Positions 26,422 through 35,453 of a stretch of 54,033 nt of DNA are shown here, in pieces. Position 1 is the stretch's first letter. Each line of letters starts with the position of its first letter. The notes beneath the pieces were generated by a model, which was not told the DNA's origin, made no database searches, and was given only the letters and a program-made list of their open reading frames with translations. The stretch spans positions 1-54,033 of the forward strand of contig CALADH010000038.1 in assembly GCA_937890745.1 (NCBI GenBank), given 5' to 3'. This DNA is from Scybalocola_A sp900557175 (GTDB taxonomy: Bacteria > Bacillota > Clostridia > Lachnospirales > Lachnospiraceae). A program made the translations under genes and the position numbers.

Positions 26422-27702
26422 TTAATTATTTCTAAATATAATATCATGTCTTCCCGGTCCGTTGGATATCATTGTGACCGGTACTTCAAGTTCTTTTTCG
26501 ATGAACTCGATATATTTTCTGCAATTTTCAGGAAGTTCTTCATATTTCTTAATGCCGCGGATATCGCACTTCCATCCCGGCAGATATTCATAAACAGGCT
26601 TTGCCTTTTTAAGGTAATGCGTTGTCGGGAAATCCTTTGTGACTTTGCCGTCAATCTCATAGCCGACACAAACCGGCAGCGTGTCAAGATAGCCGAGCAC
26701 GTCAAGCACTGTCAGTACAACCTGAGTTGCGCCCTGCATGCGGCAGCCATATCTGCTGGCAACAGCGTCAAACCATCCCATACGTCTCGGACGTCCTGTC
26801 GTTGCACCGTACTCACCGCCGTCACCGCCTCTGCGTCTTAATTCATCCGCTTCCTCGCCAAAAATCTCAGAAACAAATTCTCCGGCACCAACCGCACTTG
26901 AATAAGTCTTCACAACTGTCACAATATCTTTAATCTCATACGGTGCAATGCCCGCGCCAATGGCGCCGTATGCTGCCAATGTCGATGATGATGTGACCAT
27001 CGGATATATACCAAAATCAGGATCTTTCAGAGAGCCGAGCTGACCTTCCAAAAGTACCTTCTTACCGGATTTAATAGCTTCATAAAGATAAGCGGCTGTG
27101 TCACATACATACGGTGCCACCATCGCTTTATATTCCATCAGTGTTTCATATATTTCTTCAGGATTCAGCGGTTCTTTATGATAAAGATGCTCAATCAGCA
27201 CATTTTTCATATCAACAATACGATAAACTTTTTCCTTTAAGCCATCCTCGTCAAAAAGCTCGCTGACCTGAAAGCCTATCTTTGCATACTTGTCCGAGTA
27301 AAAAGGTGCAATCCCTGATTTTGTTGAACCAAATGACTTTCCTCCGAGCCGTTCTTCCTCATACTCGTCAAATAAAATATGATACGGCATAAGAATCTGA
27401 GCTCTGTCTGATACAAGAATTTTCGGACGCGGCACGCCCTTGCTGACAATCGCCTCAATTTCTTTAAATAAATACGGAATATTCAGCGCCACACCATTGC
27501 CGATAATACTTGTTGTGTGATTGTAAAAAACGCCTGACGGCAAAATATGAAGGGCGAATTTCCCGTAATCGTTCACAATCGTATGCCCTGCATTACTCCC
27601 GCCCTGAAAGCGTACAATAATGTCCGAATCCTCCGCAAGCATATCTGTAATCTTGCCCTTACCTTCATCGCCCCAGTTTGCGCCAACAACTGCTCTTACC
27701 AT
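26422..27702 (-). CDS. purA: Adenylosuccinate synthetase
   Basis: 426 residues. It makes adenylosuccinate from IMP, aspartate and GTP, the first step to AMP. The P-loop-like GANWGDEGKGKITD is at residues 5-18, with FQGGSNAGHT near 34, the TTGRPRRMGWFDAV segment near 305 and SNGPGRHDIIF at the C-terminus. It is monocistronic here, away from purC-purF-purB. SD AAGGAG lies about 10 nt ahead of the ATG. Confidence 0.95.
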   Translation of the reverse strand: MVRAVVGANWGDEGKGKITDMLAEDSDIIVRFQGGSNAGHTIVNDYGKFALHILPSGVFYNHTTSIIGNGVALNIPYLFKEIEAIVSKGVPRPKILVSDRAQILMPYHILFDEYEEERLGGKSFGSTKSGIAPFYSDKYAKIGFQVSELFDEDGLKEKVYRIVDMKNVLIEHLYHKEPLNPEEIYETLMEYKAMVAPYVCDTAAYLYEAIKSGKKVLLEGQLGSLKDPDFGIYPMVTSSSTLAAYGAIGAGIAPYEIKDIVTVVKTYSSAVGAGEFVSEIFGEEADELRRRGGDGGEYGATTGRPRRMGWFDAVASRYGCRMQGATQVVLTVLDVLGYLDTLPVCVGYEIDGKVTKDFPTTHYLKKAKPVYEYLPGWKCDIRGIKKYEELPENCRKYIEFIEKELEVPVTMISNGPGRHDIIFRNN

Positions 27703-27826
27703 TAAAAGCCAACTCCTTACTGTAATGTTCTAACAACATGTTCCGGGTGTTTTTTAACATTATCTATGTCAAAAAAATACTCTCTTATTCTATGCCACTT
27801 TTTTTTAAATGTAAAGAGAAAATTTT

Positions 27827-28483
27827 TTATAAAATCCACTTTTTTGTTTCTTCAAAACTATCGGCAATATAATTGGCACCCGCCTTATAAAGCTCGTCAT
27901 AACCACCGTAGCCAAAAGTCACGCCAATACTGTCGATACCATTTTCTGCCGCACCGACAATATCATGAAGCCTGTCTCCTATCATCACAATTTCTGATTT
28001 TGAGGGAATCCTTCCTTCTGCCGCCTGAAAGCGCGCAAAAACTTCGGTGATAACTTCAGCCTTTTTTGTCCGGCTGCCATCCATGTTGCTTCCAACAATG
28101 ACATCAAAATAGCTGTCAATATGAAAATGCTCAAGTATCCTTCTTGCAAAAACTTCCGGTTTTGACGTCGCCAGCGCAATTTTCTTTCCCGCAGCCCGAA
28201 GTGTTTTCAAAAAGCCTTCTGTTTCCGGATAAAGCTTGTTTTCAAAAATACCTTTATCTGCAAAATATTCTCTATACTTATCCACAGCCTCCATTGCCTT
28301 TTTCTCATCAAAATTGTAGTACACCATAAACGATTCATGCAGCGGCGGCCCGATAAACGGTGTCAGCTTATCAGGATTTTCTTTAATGCCATAAGACATC
28401 AGTGCATACGCCACCGAATTTGTAATGCCTTCTTTTGGATCTGTCAACGTTCCGTCTAAATCAAATAAAATATAGTTGTACAT
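27827..28483 (-). CDS. HAD hydrolase, phosphoglycolate-phosphatase-like
   Basis: 218 residues. The HAD motifs are all present: DLDGTLTD near the N-terminus (nucleophile Asp), ATSKPEVFA near 105, and MIGDRLHDIVGAAENGI near 175. The alpha-helical cap (about 18-85) is of the Gph/PpaX sort that dephosphorylates small phosphate esters or pyrophosphate. The exact substrate cannot be read from sequence. The start is ATG 28483, because AAAGGA lies about 11 nt upstream; the GTG eight codons earlier is upstream of that SD. Confidence 0.85.
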   Translation of the reverse strand: MYNYILFDLDGTLTDPKEGITNSVAYALMSYGIKENPDKLTPFIGPPLHESFMVYYNFDEKKAMEAVDKYREYFADKGIFENKLYPETEGFLKTLRAAGKKIALATSKPEVFARRILEHFHIDSYFDVIVGSNMDGSRTKKAEVITEVFARFQAAEGRIPSKSEIVMIGDRLHDIVGAAENGIDSIGVTFGYGGYDELYKAGANYIADSFEETKKWIL

Positions 28484-28587
28484 TATAATTTTTATCCTTT
28501 CTACCACATATCTTCAATTTTTTCAATCTCTCTGAAACTTTCTTTTCCAAATTATACCATAATTTCATAGCTTGTACCTTATGTCTG

Positions 28588-28607
28588 TGATATAATTATT
28601 TATATCA
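28588..28607 (+). promoter_or_regulatory. Palindrome in the iclR-type gene promoter region
   Basis: TGATATA (28588-28594), 6-nt centre, TATATCA (28601-28607), about 25 bp before the start codon and overlapping a TATAAT-like -10 sequence. Could be an autoregulatory operator; AT-rich palindromes also arise by chance. Confidence 0.35.
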
Positions 28608-28631
28608 GTAATTTAAAAGGAGGGTGTAGCA

Positions 28632-29417
28632 ATGTTAGAAATACATAAACCTACAGAAAGAGTGGTCCTTATTTTAAAAACGATATCTGATCATGATGCT
28701 GGCTGTACATTAACTGATATATGTCATTTTACTGGTATTTCTAAGGGTACTGCTTTTCCTATACTCAGTACATTAACAGAACTTGGGGTTTTATATAAAC
28801 ATCCATCTACCAATATATATACAATTGGTGCCGAATGTTTTCGTATCGGATACTCATTTCTTAGAAATATGAATATTTTTGATATTATCAGAGATGCTAT
28901 GGACGAAATTGTACATGAATGTTCTGAGATTTGCCAACTTGGTATTTTTCAAAATGGTGAAGTCTTTTATATAGCTAAATCCGAACCCTACCGCGCTATT
29001 AAGCTCATGTCCAGTATTGGCCGTTCACTTCCCGCATATGCTTCAGCACTTGGGAAATGTCTTCTTTCCGGCCTAGATGATGATGAAATCCGTAAACTTT
29101 ATGCCTCAGGCTTAAAACCTTTAACTCAAAATACGATTATTGATGTCGAGCGTCTTATAGAGCAGGTTCATTCAGTTCGCATTAACCACTATGCATCAGA
29201 ACAAGGCGAAAGCAGCCCGGACATAGAATGTATCGCCGTTCCATTAACAAACAAAAATAAAGTTTTTGCTGCTATGAGTATTTCAATACCCATTTATCGT
29301 TCCTCTCCTAAACAGTTGAAAAAAATGCAGACTATTCTTTTAGAGAAAAAAAATCAACTTGAAACTTTTATTTCAACCTCCGGAATAAATATCAATTTGA
29401 CCGATATGATTTACTGA
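28632..29417 (+). CDS. IclR family transcriptional regulator
   Basis: 261 residues. An N-terminal winged HTH (about 1-70; TDICHFTGISKGTAFPILSTLTELGVLYK) is followed by an IclR effector domain with IGRSLPAYASALGKCLLSGL near 130-150 and ECIAVPLTNKNKVFAAMSIS near 200-220. IclR proteins usually control catabolic operons in response to small acids. It is convergent with the ilvD-gntP-hydratase-aldolase operon, whose promoter carries a long palindrome at 34140-34170, its probable target. SD AGGAGGG. The DNA from here to 34.2 kb looks more A/T-rich than its neighbours. Confidence 0.88.
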   Translation: MLEIHKPTERVVLILKTISDHDAGCTLTDICHFTGISKGTAFPILSTLTELGVLYKHPSTNIYTIGAECFRIGYSFLRNMNIFDIIRDAMDEIVHECSEICQLGIFQNGEVFYIAKSEPYRAIKLMSSIGRSLPAYASALGKCLLSGLDDDEIRKLYASGLKPLTQNTIIDVERLIEQVHSVRINHYASEQGESSPDIECIAVPLTNKNKVFAAMSISIPIYRSSPKQLKKMQTILLEKKNQLETFISTSGININLTDMIY

Positions 29418-29423
29418 CTCAAA

Positions 29424-29456
29424 AAGGACAGCAATCCATTTTATATTGCTGTCCTT
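29424..29456. terminator. Bidirectional terminator between iclR-type gene and aldolase
   Basis: AAGGACAGCAAT (29424-29435) pairs perfectly with ATTGCTGTCCTT (29445-29456). On the minus strand it is followed by TTTTTGAG, so it best serves the aldolase operon. Confidence 0.8.
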
Positions 29457-29463
29457 ACTCTAT

Positions 29464-30228
29464 TTATAACCTTCTCACTAAATTTTTAAAATACTCTACA
29501 CTTTCATTGGCTGCCTTGGAAATCATCATCCCATCTAATCCATCCAATAAAAACTTATATCCCATTTCCATATGTTTATCCATATCCTTTGGATTTGTCA
29601 TAATGCCAGCACACACATTGTGTCTTTGACATGCTTTTGCTATTTTTACAGCCGCCGCATTAACCTTATCTCCTGAAACTTCTCCCGGAACACCTAAAGC
29701 ATATGACATATCATATGGTCCTAAAAATGCAACATCAATATTTCCTACTGACAATATATCATCAATTGCTTCCAATGCCTGTACTGTTTCAATTTGCACT
29801 ATTCTTAAAATATTTTCTTTTGCAAATTCAAAATATTGACCTGCTTTTGTATAAAATCTATTTGCCCGTGTGGCACCACATCCCCGCGAACCATTTGGCG
29901 GATAGGTCGTCAAATTGACAAACTGCCGTACTTCTTCACTATTTTTTATCATAGGTACCATAAGCCCATACGCTCCGCTGTCCAGTCCTTTTTTAGCATG
30001 AACAACATCTAAATATGGTATTCTTAATAACGGCGTAGTATATCGGCTAATCGTTTCCACCTGACGTCCTATGGTTTCAATATTCATCGCTCCATGCTCT
30101 CCGTCAATCATCAAAAAATCATATCCTGCCTCTGCCAAAAGTCCTGATACCTCAATGCTGTTAATTGTTACAAAAGTTCCAAAGACAGCTTCTCCCGCTT
30201 TAATTTTTTCTTTACACCTGTTTACCAT
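29464..30228 (-). CDS. HpcH/HpaI family class II aldolase
   Basis: 254 residues. Metal-dependent aldolases of this family cleave 4-hydroxy-2-oxo acids to pyruvate plus an aldehyde. Landmarks: DGEHGAMN near 41-48 (catalytic His), LLRIP near 67 (Arg), RIVQIET near 145 (metal Glu), FLGPYDMSYALG near 170 (metal Asp). It is the last gene of the operon; with an IlvD-type dehydratase upstream, a 2-keto-3-deoxy sugar acid is a likely substrate. The start is ATG 30228, because TTGGAGGT upstream is its SD; a TTG five codons earlier is part of that SD. Confidence 0.88.
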   Translation of the reverse strand: MVNRCKEKIKAGEAVFGTFVTINSIEVSGLLAEAGYDFLMIDGEHGAMNIETIGRQVETISRYTTPLLRIPYLDVVHAKKGLDSGAYGLMVPMIKNSEEVRQFVNLTTYPPNGSRGCGATRANRFYTKAGQYFEFAKENILRIVQIETVQALEAIDDILSVGNIDVAFLGPYDMSYALGVPGEVSGDKVNAAAVKIAKACQRHNVCAGIMTNPKDMDKHMEMGYKFLLDGLDGMMISKAANESVEYFKNLVRRL

Positions 30229-30254
30229 AAATTTTACCTCCAAAAAGTTCTTTC

Positions 30255-31043
30255 TTATCTTTTTACATGAAGCTCTATTTTTCCAACACCTGCAAAATAT
30301 GCTTCGAAATAATCACCTCTTTCAATTTCAAAAACCGGTGTAAATGAACCTGATAAAATAACATCTCCTTTTCTTAGGAATTGACCAAGCTCTATCATTT
30401 TATTTGCCAGCCATACAACTGAATTAATCGGATTACCCATAACCTCTGCACTTGTTGCTGTTTTAAGTAATTTACCATTTTTATACACACTTAATCCGAC
30501 ATTCGTCAAATCAATATTATCAATCGGTACAATTCTATTATCTGTAATAATTTTTCCATAAGATGCACTGTCAGCAACTGTATCACATATCGTAAAATGG
30601 TAATCTTTAAATCTTGTATCAACAATCTCAAAGGATGCCATAACTCCCAGTGTAGCCTGCATTACATCCCAATTTGTAACAACAGGTCCTTTCAAATCTT
30701 CCTTTAATACAAATGTTAATTCCGGTTCTAACCTCGGAATATTCATCTTATCCAAATCCAAAAAATCACCATTTCTTAAAAAATTACCATCACTTATAAG
30801 AGAAAAATCCGGTTCAAAAACGCCTATTTGCTGTCGTATTCCCTCACTTGTCAGCCCAATTTTCTTACCGATAACGCTTTCACCTCTTTGGGTTTTCAGC
30901 CTAAATACTTCGGACTGTATTTTATAAGAATCTGTAATATCCATATTTTCATATGTATCTGTTAATTTTGGCATCCATGTATGAGAATCTTCTGTTTTTA
31001 CAAGTTTTTCTGCAATCTCTTTAATTAATTTCTGTTCTAACAT
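30255..31043 (-). CDS. 2-keto-4-pentenoate hydratase family protein (MhpD/HpaH type)
   Basis: 262 residues. The family pattern is GKKIGLTSEGIRQQIGVFEPDF near 60-80, RLEPELTFVL near 105-115 (metal ligands), SFEIVDTRFKDYHFTICDTVADSAS near 135-160 and VILSGSFTPVFEI near 228. Known members hydrate 2-hydroxy-dienoates in aerobic ring-cleavage pathways; no oxygenase is present here and the host looks anaerobic. Beside an IlvD-type dehydratase and an HpaI-type aldolase it probably acts on a 2-keto-3-deoxy sugar acid instead, which is inference. The start is set by AGAAGG 7 nt before ATG 31043. Confidence 0.82.
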   Translation of the reverse strand: MLEQKLIKEIAEKLVKTEDSHTWMPKLTDTYENMDITDSYKIQSEVFRLKTQRGESVIGKKIGLTSEGIRQQIGVFEPDFSLISDGNFLRNGDFLDLDKMNIPRLEPELTFVLKEDLKGPVVTNWDVMQATLGVMASFEIVDTRFKDYHFTICDTVADSASYGKIITDNRIVPIDNIDLTNVGLSVYKNGKLLKTATSAEVMGNPINSVVWLANKMIELGQFLRKGDVILSGSFTPVFEIERGDYFEAYFAGVGKIELHVKR

Positions 31044-31073
31044 TATTTTACCTTCTTTCTTCTCCAATAGTTT

Positions 31074-32416
31074 CTACATAAACAGGCTAAGCAACAGTAT
31101 AAAGGCAAATGAAATTACCGACTCAAGAAAACATATTAATGTATATGTTTTTAAACCGCCAACGGTAGATAATCCGGCAATTTTAGCAGATACCCAAAAT
31201 CCGCTGTCGTTCACATGAGCACATAATAAAGAACCCGAAAAAGATGCCATTGCCATAAGCACCGGAGAAACATCCAGCTGCGGCAGCATAGGTACAACTA
31301 ATCCAATACTCGTAATCATTGCTACAGTTCCTGAACCCTGTGCCATTCTAAGCAAACCTGAAATCAGCCATATAAATACAAGCGGCGGAATATTGAAATT
31401 TTGAATAATTCCAAGAATCGCATCTCCTGCACCTACCACTGTCAAAACATTGCCAAGGCCTCCACCCATACCTGTAATCAATAAAACCATTCCTGCACTT
31501 GCCAAAGATTTGTCAACAGATTTAGAAAGTTGTTCCAAATTCAAAATTCCTTTAGCAAGGAAAAAGGCTGTAAGTACACCTATAAACATTGCAACATTTT
31601 TATTTGAAATAAAAACAATCCATTCTGGAACATTTTCTGCGCCCATAATTGCTGATGATGCCGTACCTAAGACGATTAAAACAATTGGAACAATAATCGG
31701 AAGCATTGATCTGAAAAATCCCGGTAATTTCTGAGGTGTTACAGTTTCACTTTCTTCACTTTCTATATAACTTTTGTCAAAACATGCTTCATTAAAAAAA
31801 TTTTTACGTTTCAAAAAAACATGTTTATAAACTAAAATTGTCAATAAAAATGTAGGAATACCAAGAATAAGACCAAATAATATAACCTGTCCGACATCAA
31901 TACCTAAAAGTTCTGCGCCAGTTAACGGTCCCGGTGTTGGCGGAATAAATGAATGTGCAATTCCTAATCCGGCTACAAGACATCCAATAAACGCTGCGAT
32001 TTCACGCTTTGTTGTCTTAGCAAGCATTTTGGCAATTGGTACTAAAATAACATACCCAACATCATAAAAGACTGGAATGGATACAATAAATCCTGTTGCG
32101 CCCATTGCCGTATCTGCCTTTTTTCTCCAAAAGCTTTAATAACTGAATTTGCAATTGACTGTACTGCTCCGGTATCAGCTACAATTTGTCCCAATATAAT
32201 TCCAAATCCTACGCTGATTCCTATACCTGTCATTGTATTTCCAAAACCTGCAACAATTGCATCAACTGTCCCTGTGAGCCCGGCACCTGAAAAAATGCCC
32301 ATATATAAAGCTCCAACAAACATGGCAATCACCGGATTTTGTTTAGCCTTTAATATAAGTATCAAAATGATAATGATAGCAATCAATAAATTTGCAATTA
32401 ATACCCCCGTATTCAT
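31074..32416 (-). pseudogene. GntP family gluconate/sugar-acid permease, split by one frameshift
   Basis: Two frames join to a normal GntP permease of about 448 residues. The N-terminal piece (from ATG 32416, SD AGGAGGG) runs to ...IKAFGEK, where a six-A run on the coding strand (plus 32119-32124) is followed by a shift. The continuing frame reads ADTAMGATGFIVSIPVFYDVGYV, then AHSFIPPTPGPLTGAELLGID and a C-terminus ending at 31074. One extra A, or a -1 slip, restores a continuous protein. No other damage is visible, and all neighbours are intact. So a base-calling error, a recent mutation, or slippage are all possible. H+-coupled import of the operon's sugar acid is the expected role. Confidence 0.8.
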
Positions 32417-32461
32417 TTATAATTTCCCTCCTAAATAACCAGCATTACATACTATTGTTTT

Positions 32462-34120
32462 TTACGAAACTGTTGCCCCAAAGCTCGCAGACTTTACAAC
32501 CTTTGCATATCGATTTAAATATCCCGAAGTTATCTTCGGCGGTCTAGGTTCAAATTTTTTTCTTCTTTCTTCCAGTACTTCATCCGTCAAAAGTACATCT
32601 AACCGCCGTCCCGGTACATCGATCTCGATCATGTCACCATCTTTTAATAACGCTATCTCTCCACCTTCAGCTGCTTCCGGTGAAATATGGCCTATTGCTG
32701 CACCGCGGGTTGCACCTGAAAAACGTCCATCGGTTAATAATGCCACTTCTTTATCTAATCCTGCACCCACAATGGCTGATGTTGCTGTCAACATTTCCCG
32801 CATTCCCGGTCCCCCCTTAGGGCCTTCATAACGTATGACAATCACATCACCCGGTTTAATATTTCCTTTTAAAATGGCATCTACTGCTTCATATTCTCCG
32901 TCAAATACCCTTGCCGGTCCCACATGCTTCAACATTTCTTTTGCTGTTGCAGATTGCTTAATAACAGCTCCGTCCTTTGCAATATTTCCTTTTAAAATTG
33001 CAATTCCGCCCTCCTTGTAATACGGATTTTCAATAGACCGTATAACTTCATTATCCAGCGAGTGAGCACCTTTAATATTTTCTTCAATCGTCTTTCCTGT
33101 ACACGTTAAAAGGCCAGCATTGAAAACACCTGTTTTGATCACTTCTGCCTCTACCGCCTGTAACCCACCTGCCATATATAAATCCTGCATATAAAAGTTT
33201 CCTGCCGGAGAAAAATTACAGAGTTTTGGCACCTTTTTACTTATATCATCAAAAATTTCCAAATCAATTTCTATACCGCACTCATGCGCAATCGCAATTA
33301 AATGCAGTACCGTATTACTGGAACCTCCTATCGCCATATCTACTGCAATTGCATTAATAAATGCCTCTTTTGTCATAATATCTCTCGGACATATATTATG
33401 CTCTAAAAGATACATGATTTGTTCTCCTGTTCTTTCCGCCAAAACTTTTCGTTCAGCCATATATGCCGGAATACAACTATTCCATGGTAAAGACATTCCC
33501 AAAACTTCGCTCAGACAATTCATCGAATTTGCTGTTCCTAAAATACCGCAGGCACCACAGCCCGGTGAAGCTTTCTTTTCCAAATCATATAATTCTTCCT
33601 CGGTCATCTTTCCAGCTGCAACTGCGCCAGCAGCTTCATATAATTTACTGCCATCTGTATTTTTGCCTTTATAAATTCCCGCATACATTGGACCTCCGGC
33701 AATCAATATTGCTGGAATATTCAATCTAGCTGCCGCAATTAACATTCCCGGTGTAATCTTATCACAATTTGTAATCATAACTAACGCATCCAGCTGATGT
33801 CCTTCCGCCATAGCTTCAATAGAATCTGCTATAATTTCTCTGGATGCAAGCGGATAATGCATTCCTTTATGCCCCATTGCGATACCGTCACACAATGCAA
33901 TCACCGGAAATTCTCTCGGTATTCCTCCTTTTGCATAAATTCCTCTTTTCACTTCTTCAGCCAGTTCTCTTAAATGAATATGCCCCGGATTAATTTCATT
34001 AAAAGAATTAACAACACCAATTAATGGCTTTTTTAAATCTTCATCTGACAATCCTGTCGCCTTCAGCAATGAACGTTGACAGGCCCGTGTCACACCATTT
34101 TTAATCAAATCGCTCCTCAT
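32462..34120 (-). CDS. IlvD/Edd family dehydratase (annotated as dihydroxy-acid dehydratase)
   Basis: 552 residues. The Fe-S and catalytic region is clear: NCDKITPGML near 118, SPGCGACGILGTANSMN near 185-200, GGSSNTVLHL near 265, DGRFSGATRGAAIGH near 465. The family includes IlvD (branched-chain amino acids) and sugar-acid dehydratases (Edd, aldonate dehydratases). As first gene of an operon with a GntP permease, an MhpD-type enzyme and an HpaI-type aldolase under an IclR-type regulator, a sugar-acid role is more likely than valine/isoleucine synthesis. No ilv genes are nearby. SD AGGAGG. Confidence 0.85.
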   Translation of the reverse strand: MRSDLIKNGVTRACQRSLLKATGLSDEDLKKPLIGVVNSFNEINPGHIHLRELAEEVKRGIYAKGGIPREFPVIALCDGIAMGHKGMHYPLASREIIADSIEAMAEGHQLDALVMITNCDKITPGMLIAAARLNIPAILIAGGPMYAGIYKGKNTDGSKLYEAAGAVAAGKMTEEELYDLEKKASPGCGACGILGTANSMNCLSEVLGMSLPWNSCIPAYMAERKVLAERTGEQIMYLLEHNICPRDIMTKEAFINAIAVDMAIGGSSNTVLHLIAIAHECGIEIDLEIFDDISKKVPKLCNFSPAGNFYMQDLYMAGGLQAVEAEVIKTGVFNAGLLTCTGKTIEENIKGAHSLDNEVIRSIENPYYKEGGIAILKGNIAKDGAVIKQSATAKEMLKHVGPARVFDGEYEAVDAILKGNIKPGDVIVIRYEGPKGGPGMREMLTATSAIVGAGLDKEVALLTDGRFSGATRGAAIGHISPEAAEGGEIALLKDGDMIEIDVPGRRLDVLLTDEVLEERRKKFEPRPPKITSGYLNRYAKVVKSASFGATVS

Positions 34121-34139
34121 TATACCTTCCTCCTTTTGG

Positions 34140-34170
34140 TTGTAAATACAAACTTTGTTCGTATTTACAA
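34140..34170 (-). promoter_or_regulatory. 31-bp near-perfect palindrome, probable IclR-type operator
   Basis: TTGTAAATACAAA (34140-34152), 5-nt centre, TTCGTATTTACAA (34158-34170): 12 of 13 arm positions match. It begins about 15 bp downstream of the -10 box of the operon promoter, where a bound repressor would block transcription. The neighbouring IclR-type gene is the obvious candidate to bind it. Confidence 0.75.
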
Positions 34171-34183
34171 TTTTTATATTTAT

Positions 34184-34212
34184 AATATAAACCTCTATCC
34201 CTTTCTTGTCAA
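34184..34212 (-). promoter_or_regulatory. Promoter of the ilvD-gntP-hydratase-aldolase operon
   Basis: Minus strand TTGACA (34207-34212), 17 bp, TATATT (34184-34189), with the palindrome just downstream. Confidence 0.75.
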
Positions 34213-34292
34213 TCTCTTTTTATTATTTTTTTATATTTTCAGTCATTTTTGTTTTTCTTTCATTAATGCTGATATTATTTATTGCAAGAAAA

Positions 34293-34366
34293 AAACAGCC
34301 CAAAGGCTGTTTCAACATAAAATTTCTCTCCCATCAGAAAAAGGGAATCCCAAAAAGGACTCCCTT
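34293..34366 (-). terminator. Tandem terminators of the butyrate operon
   Basis: Two hairpins follow etfA in series. The first pairs 34357-34366 with 34341-34351 around a U-rich loop and ends in TTTTT; the second, AAACAGCC / GGCTGTTT (34293-34312), ends in a run of U. Two terminators in a row fit a highly transcribed operon. Confidence 0.88.
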
Positions 34367-34388
34367 CACTGTAAAACTCATATATGAA

Positions 34389-35429
34389 TTATTTCTTGGA
34401 AGCTTTGTAAGCTTTGATTGCTTCTGTAAGCTTTGGAACGATTTTGTTTAAATCGCCAACAAGGCCGTAATCAGCAACATCAAAGATTGGTGCTGTCTCG
34501 TCTTTGTTGATTGCTACGATAACATCTGATTCTTCCATACCGGCTACGTGCTGGATTGCACCTGAAATACCGATTGCAAAATAGATCTGAGGACGAACTG
34601 TCTTACCTGTCTGTCCTACCTGTAAGTCTTTTGCCTTCCATCCGTTATCTACAACTGCACGTGAGCAGCTTACTTCGCCGCCTAATGCTTCTGCTAAATC
34701 TTCAAGAATCTTAAAGTTTTCAGCGCTGCCTACACCACGGCCGCCGGATACTAAAATCTTAGCGTCCATGATATCTACTGTCTCGCCTACTGCTTTTACG
34801 ATATCAAGAATCTCTACATATTTGTTGTTTGGTGTAAAGCCCGGATTAAATTCAATAATCTCTGCTTTTGCACCTTCGATAGGGCTGATCTTCTGCATAA
34901 CGCCAGGACGTACTGTAGCCATCTGTGGACGGTTGTCCGGGCAGGCGATTGTTGCGATCGTGTTTCCGCCAAATGCAGGACGTGTCATCAGTAACTGGTT
35001 ATGTTTCTGGTTTGGTCCCGGATTTAATGGGAAATCGCCAATCTCAAGTACTGTACAGTCTGCTGTAAGACCTGTTGCCACACGAGCTGATACTCTAGGG
35101 CCTAAGTCACGGCCGATGGCTGTTGCACCAACAAGCATGATCTCAGGTTTGTATTCATTGATGACAGAAGCCAGTGCATGAGTATATGGCTCTGTTCTGT
35201 AATCTTTTAGCTCAGGATCGTCTACAACGATTACCTTGTCTGCACCATATTCAGCGAGTTTGTCACAAAGACCTTTCACATCTGAACCAACAAGAACAGC
35301 TGTAACGTCTGTGTCTAAATCTTTGGCAAGATCTCTTGCTTTGCCAAGTAATTCAAAAGCGATACCGCTTAATTCTCCGTCTACCTGCTGAGCATAGACA
35401 TATACACCCTTATATTCTTCTAAATTCAT
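34389..35429 (-). CDS. etfA: Electron transfer flavoprotein alpha subunit
   Basis: About 346 residues. The C-terminal FAD domain is intact: SGGRGVGSAENF near 228, then CSRAVVDNGW, GISGAIQHVAGM near 290 and the terminal ADYGLVGDLNKIVP. With EtfB and Bcd it forms the complex that couples NADH oxidation to crotonyl-CoA and ferredoxin reduction (flavin-based electron bifurcation). The start is placed at ATG 35429 with GGTGA 5 nt upstream; an in-frame GTG 12 bp earlier is the alternative. Last gene of the operon. Confidence 0.94.
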   Translation of the reverse strand: MNLEEYKGVYVYAQQVDGELSGIAFELLGKARDLAKDLDTDVTAVLVGSDVKGLCDKLAEYGADKVIVVDDPELKDYRTEPYTHALASVINEYKPEIMLVGATAIGRDLGPRVSARVATGLTADCTVLEIGDFPLNPGPNQKHNQLLMTRPAFGGNTIATIACPDNRPQMATVRPGVMQKISPIEGAKAEIIEFNPGFTPNNKYVEILDIVKAVGETVDIMDAKILVSGGRGVGSAENFKILEDLAEALGGEVSCSRAVVDNGWKAKDLQVGQTGKTVRPQIYFAIGISGAIQHVAGMEESDVIVAINKDETAPIFDVADYGLVGDLNKIVPKLTEAIKAYKASKK

Positions 35430-35453
35430 CTTATTCACCACTTTTCCTTTTCA

